From Isoetes taiwanensis (Eukaryota; Streptophyta; Lycopodiopsida; Isoetales; Isoetaceae): a stretch of DNA of 64,000 nt. Shown piece after piece: positions 54,955-64,000 of the stretch. A program made the translations under genes and the position numbers. The stretch lies in the NCBI GenBank assembly GCA_021234155.1, contig JAJEKV010000040.1, positions 4,739,229-4,803,228 of the forward strand, in the 5' to 3' direction. Each line of letters begins with the position of its first letter. Positions within the stretch are counted from its first letter, which is position 1. The notes below the pieces were generated by a model. It was not told the origin of the DNA, made no database searches, and worked only from the letters and a program-made list of their open reading frames with translations.

Positions 54955-55914
54955 ACTCTTGTATGCTGTTGTCGCCTCCAAAAGTTCCTTTTCCTTGGAA
55001 ACCAGCATTGATGACAAAAATGTAATGACACTGGAGTGCTCACACCTGGCCTTTGCTGCTTCAATTTGTTGTTTTGCAGCATCCGCCTCGTAACTGCACT
55101 TCTTCCACAACTTCCTTTTTTCCTTCATTTCACTGGCGGCACTTAACATTCAAGTCATCCTTACGCTTATCTAACTCAGCAATCAAGGAGTTGATGACAG
55201 AATAATCCACTACACAACCAATAACGTTTGTATGAGGAAATAAGGACTCATACTCATCTTCTTTCTCAACCTTAGCTGTAACATTTTTCTTTGTTTTAAC
55301 CACAAATGACTGCCAGTTAATCTTTTGTCCTCTCACATGCAAAGTGAATGCCCGTGCAAAAAACTTCCCAATCTCTCCAACACAAACATCAGTTCTTTGG
55401 TAACATCTTCTGTGGATGTTCATAAACTGATCCACAAATAGAGGATTCATTCGACTAGACTTATAAATTTGCTTGGTACCCACCAGTTTTACACAGCCAA
55501 ATATTTTGCTTATCTCATCTTCAGCCACATCTGCCTTCCTTACATCTGAAGAGGTCATGCCCTCAGAACCCGGGGGGTGCACTCAGTAAAAAATGTAGAA
55601 AACATGTGAGTGTACGGGAGGGGTTTTTTTTGGAGCCAAAACCGTACCCATATATGGGAGGGGGTATCTTTCTTGCTTGAATTCCGTATATATATAAGAG
55701 AAATATGGTAGGGGTATATAGAATATGAGGTATATTTTTTTAGAAAATTTCCGTATAAGGGATAATTTCTCTTAACTCTATGCACGCACATGCCATATAG
55801 ACTTTACATTATGTGCACCCCCCGGGCCTCAGAAGGCAACACAGATGTGTCAAACATCCTCCTTGCTTCCTCTTCGTCTACGGTCACTTTAGGTTGAGTT
55901 TTCTTTGTTGCCAT
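54955..55914 (-). pseudogene. Unknown coiled-coil gene split by a MITE
   Basis: The minus-strand ATG at 55914 starts MATKKTQPKVTVDEEEARRM. Removing the MITE (55569-55826) joins TSVLPSEG to MTSSDVRKADVAEDEI in frame, followed by GCVKLVGTKQIYKSSRM, FMNIHRRCYQRTDVCVGEIG and SLIAELDKRKDDLN. After a one-base frame slip at about 55143 it continues SAASEMKEKRKLWKKCSYEA and AKQQIEAAKARCEHSSVITF, a likely coiled coil. A further piece at 54840-54750 (HRLQPRLEKLKEIASSLNKM) may be a later exon. I do not recognise the family. Confidence 0.55.
55569..55826. mobile_element. 258-bp MITE with 8-bp target duplication
   Basis: Ends CCCGGGGGGTGCAC and GTGCACCCCCCGGG, with weaker inverted similarity inward, lie between two copies of CCTCAGAA (55561-55568 and 55827-55834). 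An 8-bp duplication points to the hAT group, although the terminal bases are unusual for it. The interior is AT-rich with tatatg/cgtata phrases and no coding capacity. Confidence 0.88.
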
Positions 55915-56734
55915 TCTATCCCTGCACCAGCTTTGAAATTATATATCAGTGGAAGTTCTTCATTGTGTCTGCAAAAAACTAAACCAATCCAAATCATAGC
56001 ACTAAGTATCTGAATAGTACTAAAAGAGCTTAGCAATGAACTGCTACTTTTTTCAAATAATTACTAATTGTCATCAACACCAATTACCTTGAGCCTACTG
56101 TCTGCAAAATAGCAAATGCTTAGCATGTCATGCTAAATAGCAGCTAACTCTTTCTAACTTAACACTGAATTTCATCTTCTTAGCAACCACCGCTAATAAC
56201 AATTTGAGCCTGCAAGTGTAGCACAAAATTTGCGTTGTTAATGTAACCTGCTACTTAGCAAATGTTGCCTGCAAACATAGAACGAAATTACTAAGTAACT
56301 CGTACACAGCACATACTAACTAGCAAGTACTGCCTGCAAAACATAGTACCAATATAACCTGTTAGCATAATTTGCTAATTGATTGTCTGCAAACATAGTA
56401 CCAAATGCTTAACTCGTTAACATCAACTATTGAACTTGCACGACCAAACATTACTGCGCTGAACTTTCCGCTGATGCCAAGCCCAAAAAATCCTAGCTTG
56501 AAATATCACACTAATAAAGAGATGAATCAAAGCAAGATGGAATGCAATCCTCCACACCTGCTACATTAACATTTGTCTTCAATATAGAAGCATGAAATAT
56601 AATAGAATGAAACCATTTCCACATTATTTACCATTCTCAAAGATTTGTCAACAAAGATTAGATGCTTACCACTAAAACAACTTTTCTTGAGTCTGAGAAA
56701 TTGTTCAGATGAGCAATTTGATTCGAGCTCTTTA
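55915..56734. other. AT-rich 5' flank of the coiled-coil gene
   Basis: Repeated phrases such as gcctgcaaacatag and tagtaccaa (56260-56410) suggest a degenerate short repeat. No gene. Confidence 0.45.
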
Positions 56735-57035
56735 CCAAGCAGGGTAATGGGATCTCGATTGTCTGGCAATCGATTGTTTAGGATGGTACAAATAACCGAA
56801 TTCGATAATTACTGCTGTGGAAGCAGCACAGTCACAGCAATTTAATCTGGTCAGTTAACCAAGCAGGAAAATGGGATCTCGATTGGGGATTTTGTTGAAT
56901 CTAATGACTGGCAATTGATTGTTTAGAATGGTACAAATAGCGAATTTCGATAATTATTGCTGTAGGAGCAGTACAGTCACAGCAATTTGATCCGGCCATT
57001 AACCAAGCAGAGTACGAGGATCTCGATGGGGAGTA
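56735..57035 (+). repeat. Tandem duplication, unit about 140 bp
   Basis: Two copies plus a partial third of ccaagcaggg/aaatgggatctcgat ... gattgtttaggatggtac ... cagtcacagcaattt. Short frames crossing it are not convincing genes. Confidence 0.8.
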
Positions 57036-58140
57036 GCTATGTTTCTGAATCCGATCCAAGAAACTCCAAGAAAGAAGGAAAGGAAGAAAGCTTCGATGGT
57101 TTAGGATCCCATGGGCGGGATTTAGTGCTAAAACAAAATTTAAAAATTCAGTTACACCCCGTTAATTAGCGCTATTATTTAGGGCTAAAAATGGCGTCAT
57201 TTATGCCACCCGTAGCGTGCGAGAACCCGTCTGAATTTTCTGTCTTATTTTTGCCCATCCCCCATACCTTCCTCTCCTTCCTTGCGCTTTTTTTTCATCA
57301 ATCTGGTCATTGTATTAGACCAGTTCCGACAGAATCTTTTGCAAATATTTTTTTCAGGGCCTCTTTCCTATTCGATGCCTCAAGTTTCGTTGTTCTATGA
57401 GCTATGGCAGAGAGAGGCAATGGCGGAAAGAAGCTTTGGAAGCAGAGGATTAGCGGAAGTTCTAAACTCTAGCCGTGCAAAAAAAAAAAAAAAAAAATAG
57501 CTGTGGACAAAATGCATGCTGATGCCACATTTGTTATTCGTTATTGAAATAGGATTTTCTATTCTTTCATTTTGCTATTGTAAGTCATTCAGCTTATATT
57601 TGTATGTATCGATGTGTCTATGTTATTATATCATATGAAGAAAACACCTTCATGGAGGATTTGCAATGTTATCCTATTGAAATAACCCTAATAACGCTTT
57701 ATGCAATCCACTAAAATGTTAGGCACCTATTTTTATTGTCAAATAATTTAATAGATTGTAGTGAATATTTAAAGAACCACTGTTTGATCATCTTAGCACT
57801 ACAAAATGATTCTAAGAACTACAAAATGGTTTAGGAAGCGTATATTGAGAGGTTGAATAGAGCCCGTTCACGAACCGAATGAAGAGGTCCATCTCATACT
57901 TGGGGAATTGCATTGAACGCATATAAATACACCCATGTCCTTATATGTCGTAGCCACATGTCGTAACCACATGTTTACTATATCTTTTGAGCTAATTTCA
58001 TCAAAATAATTTTATAAATGAATGCTTGTGTGCTTTTTGGATGTTTTGCCGCATATGGCGGTTCAAATCTTCATGCATAGGCATTGCTTCAGATTTCACA
58101 TGTCCAAAATTAATATATTTGGTAAAGAGAAATGTTCGCG
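57036..58140. other. Intergenic DNA, no gene seen
   Basis: Includes an 18-A run at about 57480 and an AT-rich stretch. A frame at 57405 (MAERGNGGKKLWKQ) is short and unconvincing. Confidence 0.4.
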
Positions 58141-58385
58141 GCGGCCTTGTAATATAGTAAAGATAGAAAACCACGCAAACTTAGTGTAATTAAAGAAAAA
58201 TGTCTTAATATCAATATGTAGACAAAGTCTTGGGCTGCTGACTTGGTAGTTATTGGATGACGTACGAGTTGACTAATTCAAGTTAGATGAAATAGTCGTA
58301 GGCCCCAAATTTCTAAGAATCCCAAACATTAATTTTAGGCCAAAATGCTAATACGAGAATTCTACGTGAACATTCCTTGCAGAAT

Positions 58386-58812
58386 ATGGCGCCAAGGCTA
58401 TGGATTCACAATATCTTTCTCTTCGGTTTGCTTCTCAAAGCTGCTGCCCAGCAAGGTATTGATGCATTTTTTTTTCTCTTTCTGTTTTTTTCTTTCCTTT
58501 TCTGATAAAGTTTTCCTTGCAGATTTCACAAGCATTGATTTTGGAGCTAGCCAGAGCCACCAAGCCCAGAATAAGATTTCTTGGCTGTCGGATTCAGATT
58601 TTACTTCTCCAGGAAAAACTGCTTCCTTAAACAAATCTATACAACCCTTGGTTTTTCAAACTCTAAGATACTTTCCAAACAGCATCAGCAATTCAAATTG
58701 CTACCAATTGAGTGTCGTCTCCAATAGAAGATATCTGCTGAGAGCTTTTTCCTTTCTTCTTCGTATGCAAAAGTGGCCAACTCAACAATGTCTAGAAAAG
58801 ACATTAGCATAA
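58386..58812 (+). pseudogene. Malectin-like receptor, copy d (truncated)
   Basis: Exon 1 58386-58455 (MAPRLWIHNIFLFGLLLKAA), an intron with donor gtattg and acceptor ccttgcag, then exon 2 from 58523 with DFTSIDFGASQSHQAQNKIS (Cys of the usual DCGAS changed to Phe), FQTLRYFPNSISNSNCYQLS and NRRYLLRAF. It then leaves homology at the same junction as copy c and stops at 58810-58812. The promoter region 58150-58385 matches copy e. Confidence 0.8.
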
Positions 58813-59510
58813 TGCATTAAGAATATGCTAACCAGTTACCTAGTCTAAAAGAATTATTGAAGAACTATTCTTTGAAGAACTCTATATATTATATCAATTT
58901 TGGTAATGTAAGTGATATAATAGCACCAGCTGAATCTATGAGCTACAAACCACACCAACTTCCAAAATAAATATATTAAACATGTTGAACATTAAGGATT
59001 ATATGAAGTTTAGTGACGCGCTATTTCACAAACATCAAGTTCAAATATGTGCAATTCTCTACCCATATCCATTCTTAAACCTTTGTTTTACTTGCATTTC
59101 TTCCAGTCCAGTAATTCTTACACATCCATTCTAGATCTATGTGTAATTTTGACCCATTTACTTATGATCCACATGCAATTCCATCACATTTTATTTGCAT
59201 TGTACCCACGTAACTTCACACGGTCCACATTACATGGATTACCATCTATGAAACATCCCTGGGATGGAAATAGTGCTGACGCCGATGCGTAGAGGCACTG
59301 TTGACATCCCAGGAATGTTTCCTCGAAACTTCCAAAAGAAAAATGCTAAGCAATGATGAATATTAAGGATGATAGGAAAGTTTGCACTGTGCTATTTACA
59401 TCAATGGAGCATCTAGTGTAGCAACACTTAAATCTATGAGCTAGAAAACCATGCAAACTTAGTGTAATGACAAAGATAAATGTCTTAATATGCAAACAAA
59501 GTCTTATTAT
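58813..59510. repeat. Inverted duplication, right arm
   Basis: Reverse-complement counterpart of parts of 53560-54370, for example gaatatgctaaccagttacctagtc and catcaatggagcatctagtg. Short frames here and in the left arm (such as SILDLCVILTHLLMIHMQF) are repeat-borne and not believable proteins. Confidence 0.75.
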
Positions 59511-60379
59511 ATGTCTTACTCCGGGCATTGAGAGCTGTTGGATGGGCATATAACACATTTATTCCTCAATCTACATCGTACATAAAGTTCCTCGTTTGTG
59601 GGGTATGCATGTACAAATTTTGCTATACCGTATAACAAGATTTGCAGAATACTACAAGATTTGAGGTAATATACTACATGGTGTTGATTTTGTACGCGAA
59701 ATATAATTTTAGGGGCTCTCGCTGCCCTACGTCACCCCCCATGTGAATATGCACCCAAACCAAAGGGGGTTTCAGGGGGATTTTAATTTGAATGTGTTGG
59801 ATGTGATAGTTTGTGTTAATTAATGTTAATGGTAGTTATGTGTTGGCTGTTTGTTATATTAGAAAATTTGTTTGGGCCCTTCGGGCCCTAATGAAATCAA
59901 ACATAGGTAAACGAAGTAGAGAACATTTGTGATGATGTCTCCAAGCAAAGAGAAAAAACCAAGGAAAAAAGATTAAGAGATTAACCAAGAAAAAAGTAGA
60001 AGATTATGATTAAGTTTGGTTGCAGGTGAAATATTAAAACTATTAGAAGAGGGGGAAAAAAGTATGTAAGCAACGGCACAAAAATCATGTTACCGAAAGA
60101 ATCATGTGTATCTAGTTTCCCACTAATTTCCCACTAAGTCGAATTAATATAAGGATAAAAAGGTTAGGACACAATCACACCACTGTAGATTCTTACATCC
60201 ATTGAGGTAAACATATCCAATTATAAACATTTAGAATTGGTAGCATAGTAATAGTCATGAGATTCCCATTCTCCATTGCATACCAAGGTAGCTCAATAGA
60301 CTATTGTAAAATGACAAGTGACGAAAACTTGAGCAAACTTCCTATATTAGGCATTATAGAGCAAGAGCAACGGTGATTC
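59511..60379. other. AT-rich intergenic DNA, no gene seen
   Basis: Nothing recognised apart from a small palindrome, tttgggcccttcgggccc, at about 59871. Confidence 0.45.
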
Positions 60380-61310
60380 AAAGCTAGCATTTCAGCTCCA
60401 AGCACGAAATTCCTTTACATTACAACAACAAACTTTGATAAAGCAAATGGGCACAAGTTTAATAGTTATGTATCGCATCCTAGTATAGATTTACACCACG
60501 TTAGATGAAATGGTATTACATGTTGGATTAAATAAAATCATCATTGTTCTTGACCACACATCAAGACACAAATCTGAATCCATCCTTCTAAGCCTATTAG
60601 TCTTATCAGAGCATATCCAATGCCCTGGCCTTAATCATGCTAGATATTCATGCCTCAAACTGGCCTGCCATGTAAGAATCTGTCTGATTTAATGGTTCGG
60701 GGTCATTTCCGCCCGCATCTCAGATTTCGGTCTTAATCATGCTAGATATTCATGCAGAGTGGTTGCATTATGGGTGTAATGTAAGAGCATTTCAGCTCCA
60801 CGCACGAAATTCCTTTACACTGCAACACCACCTTGATAAAGCAAGCCAGAGCAAGCAAACAGTTATGTATGGCAAGTAGTTGAACACGACTACATTGAAA
60901 CACAAATTTGAATCCAACCTTCTAAGCCTTATCAGAGCATATCCAATGCTTTGGCGCTGGCTTGATACAGACACAGTTGGGCCTGGAGGCCCTATGAACT
61001 ACTGCACTATTGCTTGAATCAGGCATGTTGCTTTGCAGAAGTCTTCCTAGCAATATTCAGACGCCGCATGTATTACCATGAATAGGGTCCTTTCTAGGCA
61101 CAACAATGTCAACTATAAGTCTTTCATTACCAGACCCATCATGCTAGATATTCATGCAGAACAGCTGCATTATGGCTGTAATATAAGGGCATTTCAACTC
61201 CAAGCACAAAATTTCTTTATACTGCAACTCCTTTCTTTGAAACAGACGGGAGCGCTCTTTCATTCAGTGAATGATAATGAATCAACCGTCCTTTGGCAGT
61301 TCCAGCCAGG
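60380..61310 (+). repeat. About 400-bp tandem repeat, three degenerate copies
   Basis: The phrase gcatttcagctccaagcacg, then aaattcctttacattacaac, appears at about 60388, 60786 and 61188. The phrase catgctagatattcatgc precedes the later copies (60736, 61139) and occurs at 60637 too. Confidence 0.75.
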
Positions 61311-62035
61311 GTAGCCCTTAAGCCCAAATTTTTATAGGTGTAATTTAGAATGTGAGGCGAATCTTAGCTTTTTTCGATTAGTTATGTTGGCGATTTTGTT
61401 TCGGGCTTCAATTTGAGTTGTAGCAACCTTGGCGAATCTTTCATCCATCAAGTGATGGAATATATATTTTTTTCTCAAGTAAAATTTGGGTCTACAATAT
61501 ATATTTGTTATGTCCGTATACAGTTGTAAGCATAATGCTCACATAATGAATATACATATTACCAGACATTGGCATATGATTGTAAATCTCAATAGCTCCA
61601 CACTAAGGGCTAAACAACAAGAAGTACACAAACTTAGCCGAGGCATGATTGCATATTATGGTGGGCAAGCACAAACCGATTTAATTTCAGACATCTTTTT
61701 AAGATTGGATAAACAACAGACCAAAAGCAAAAATACTCCAGGATTGCATACCTGGATGTTGGAACTGGATCATGAAATCCATATAACATGCATGGTTTTT
61801 TCCCTGCCCCCCCTTTTTTTTCTTGGAGGTAAACGACAATTCTAAAAAACTCACCAAGAATAGAATTCATATTAATTTTACATGATTTTAAGGGGTTAAG
61901 GGGCGATTTTAGAATAATTACCAAGAATAAAATTCACATGGGGGCGAATCCAAGAATCCATCATTTAGTGATGTAGGCTAACTTATGAGTGGAGGGATTC
62001 GCAGACAAGGTGGCGATATTTTATTGGCACCACTC
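61311..62035. other. Intergenic DNA, no gene seen
   Basis: Open stretches here (for example 61486-61845) lack any recognisable motif and contain low-complexity C/T runs. The phrase accaagaatagaattca is duplicated near 61852 and 61920. Confidence 0.4.
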
Positions 62036-62680
62036 CTAATTGATCCTACTCAACAATAGTGAAAAAAAATGCAAATGTCCAAAAAAATAGCCTTTTGGCG
62101 ATATTTCGAGCTTAAGGGCTACCCTGGTTCCAGCATTGAGAATCTCCTTTTGAAGGCCAATGTGAGGATGTGCCGCATCATATACATGAGCAACTAAAAG
62201 TCCTGTTTTAACAAATAGACGACCAAGGGTTTTGACTAACTCGCATATTTGCTCAGCTTCATTAACTTCTTGAATTCCAAGTTCTAGCATTGGAGATCCG
62301 TCATTATGTACTCCAAAAGCCGCCTCCTTGTCAAATTTCAGCTGGGATGCAAATGATAAAACAGGATGGATGCGCTTTCTTCATTAGCACATGCACCCAA
62401 TCCTTCGCCCTATTTATTGTCGGGCATAAAGGATGAAATCGGGGAATAAAGTCATCCGAAATGGAAAAAGATAATACCTTGGGAAGCGGGGTGCCTTTGA
62501 GAGGAGGGCATGAGAGCAAGAGTTCGGCGGGGCAAAAGCCTCCATCACATCCGCCGGGCTGGAAGACTGCGGATTGTTATAAGACCAGGCCCCTCTGGTC
62601 CAAGTGCTGCAATCAGATTTGTCGATATGGGTTGTTCCACATCATTACAACAGAGCATCAGATCTGCATAATCGAAGATA
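62036..62680 (-). pseudogene. 2OG-Fe(II)-oxygenase-superfamily-like relic (tentative)
   Basis: Minus-strand pieces in different frames read DLMLCCNDVEQPISTNLI, ALGPEGPGLITIRSLP, LPKVLSFSISDDFIPRF, then LGIQEVNEAEQICELVKTLG and RLFVKTGLLVAHVYDAAHPH. The GPEGPGL phrase and the LGRLxxxxGLLVAHxxD phrase recall a plant family annotated as 2OG-Fe(II) oxygenase superfamily, which is my only basis. No HxD...H iron site is visible in the window. An intron probably lies around 62340-62450. It could equally be another plant protein. Confidence 0.3.
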
Positions 62681-63059
62681 GGAGGATACAACGAGGCCGC
62701 CATCCCATATCAAAAGAAATGATGTTCGACATGCATCTGAGCAGTACCCTTTGTTGCTCCACCTCTGCAGAATTTGTGCCTTCAGCTAGTAAACCCTATC
62801 TAGCAAACCCTATTTCTAAATGGCTCAAGGGTTGCATGTCAACGAGCCTCAATAAGCTAATTGAGAAAAAATACAACATGGCACATGGGTCTAAACCATT
62901 GAACAAAAACATTAAAATTAATGCAGGCGTATGTGCACTCTAGATATACTAATTAGTAGTCCCTATGCAATACGCTTTCGAAATCATATGAAAACCATAG
63001 AAAAAATAGTACAAAAATACAAAACCAACCCCCTGTTATTATGCTAGATATACCATCTA
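62681..63059. other. No supported gene
   Basis: A 160-codon plus-strand frame (62461-62943) overlaps the minus-strand relic and extends here, but has no motif and looks accidental. Confidence 0.4.
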
Positions 63060-63469
63060 GGAAAGATCCCTCGGATGGAAATAGTGCCGATGCCGATGCG
63101 TAGAGGCACTGTTGACATCCCAAGAATGCTTCCTTGAAACTTCCAAAAGAAGAATACCAAGCAATGATGAATATTACGGATGATCGGAAATTTTGCGCTG
63201 TGCTATTCACATCAATGGAGCATCTAGTGTAGCAACACTTAAATCTATGAGCTAGAAAACCACGCAAACTTAGTGTGATGACAAAGAAAAATGTCTTAAT
63301 ATGTAGACAAAGTCTTGGGCTGGTGACTTGGTAGTTGCTTGATGATATACGACAAATTCAAGTTAGATGAAATAGTCATATAGGCCTCAAAATTTAGGAA
63401 GAATCCCAGACATTAATTTTAGGCCAAAATACTAATACGAGAATTCTAAGTAAACATTACTTGCAGAAT
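63060..63469 (+). promoter_or_regulatory. 5' flank shared by malectin copies b, d and e
   Basis: About 400 bp are conserved with 58150-58385 and, inverted, with 53420-53900. Near the gene: gtcttgggctg(g/c)tgacttggtagtt and gaattctaagtaaacattac, ending ttgcagaat just before ATG. It is the likely promoter and 5' UTR; no clear TATA box. Confidence 0.5.
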
Positions 63470-64000
63470 ATGGCGCCAAGGCTATGGATTCACAACATAT
63501 TTCTCTTGGGTCTGCTTCTTAAAGCTGCTGGGCAGCAAGGTATTGATGCTAGAAAATTTATTTTCCCCATCTGTTTTTTCTTTGCTTTTCTGATAAATTT
63601 TTCATTGCAGATTTCACAAGCATTGATTGTGGAGCCAGCCGGAGCCATCAAGACCAGAATAACATTTCTTGGATGCCGGATTCAGATTTTACTTCTTCAG
63701 GAAAAACTGCTTCCTTAAACGAATCTGTACAACCCTCGGTTTTTCAAACTCTCAGATACTTTCCAAACAGCACCAGCGATTCGAATTGCTACCAATTGAG
63801 CGTCGTCACCAATCGAAGATATCTGCTCAGAGCTTCATTCTATTACGGGAATTATGATGGGCGTTCTTACTACCCAAAATTTAGACTATTTATTGACGGG
63901 AACAATTGGGCCTTCATCTCCGGCAATTCCAGTGCAGAAAAACAGAGAGTTTGTGAGGTTATCTGGACTCCTCAACAATCTGTTCTAAATATTTGTCTGA
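63470..64000 (+). CDS. Malectin-like receptor, copy e (5' end intact, runs off the window)
   Basis: Exon 1 63470-63539 encodes MAPRLWIHNIFLLGLLLKAA, a hydrophobic signal peptide. The intron 63540-63610 has donor gtattg and acceptor attgcag. Exon 2 from 63611 is open to the window edge: DFTSIDCGASRSHQDQNNIS, FQTLRYFPNSTSDSNCYQLS, RRYLLRASFYYGNYDGRSYY, FRLFIDGNNWAFISGNSS and CEVIWTPQQSVLNICL. This is the N-terminal half of a malectin-like domain as in plant LRR receptor-like kinases (extracellular, plasma membrane). It is the only copy without a visible defect and so the likely functional member. Downstream LRR, membrane and kinase parts cannot be seen. Confidence 0.85.

Noticed and set aside
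62461-62943. 160-codon plus-strand frame
   Set aside because: No recognisable motif, and it overlaps a minus-strand stretch with better coding resemblance.

Overview
The window is nuclear DNA from a land plant. It shows spliceosomal introns, a CobW-type GTPase with a plastid-transit-like leader, malectin-like receptor genes, Ty3/Gypsy chromoviruses with an initiator-Met-tRNA primer site, and hAT- and mariner-type MITEs. The lineage cannot be fixed from sequence alone; a seed-free plant or gymnosperm is my guess. No rRNA, tRNA, CRISPR or prokaryotic operon was seen. Most of the window is nested mobile DNA.

Layout. 1-1.2 kb: decayed FCP1/NLI-interacting-factor-like phosphatase. 1.7-2.3 kb: a tandem array. 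2,337-28,719: LTR retrotransposon 1 (plus strand), inserted in that array with a CAAAT target duplication. Its 5' LTR is split by a 15.3-kb TIR-bounded element (3,669-18,934) with two divergent decayed genes: a minus-strand gene with ParB-like and DNA-methyltransferase-like parts, and a plus-strand gene with DUF8039-like and DUF7869-like parts. 29-31.7 kb: CobW-family gene. 32-33.5 kb: duplicated 5' segment and a NUP155-like relic. 35,154-48,373: retrotransposon 2, same family, minus strand, TSD CAGAG. 50-64 kb: five malectin-like receptor copies (mostly broken), an unknown coiled-coil gene split by a MITE, a tentative 2OG-oxygenase-like relic, and low-copy repeats.

The most remarkable system is the retrotransposon family. 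Between primer site and gag, both copies carry an ORF whose first nine residues after Met reproduce the histone H3 tail (in copy 2) and whose last 89 residues are a histone H3 fold, joined by a long charged linker. A second unrecognised ORF follows, preceded by duplicated GC-rich hairpins and a TATA-like box. Then come gag, protease, reverse transcriptase, RNase H, integrase and a C-terminal chromodomain. In copy 2 the H3-like ORF is uninterrupted (370 codons) although every other ORF is broken. Copy 1 has lost its RT-RH-integrase core. An element encoding both an H3-type tail and a chromodomain suggests an element-specific chromatin interaction; that is inference.

The second unusual system is the 15.3-kb TIR element. 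Its ParB-like/methyltransferase-like gene lies beside many copies of a perfect palindrome built from AAATGGCGCCA and its reverse complement.

Timing from nesting: tandem array, then retrotransposon 1, then the TIR element, then a hAT-type MITE inside it. Several single-base frameshifts in the CobW gene fall in homopolymers and may be assembly errors rather than real decay.
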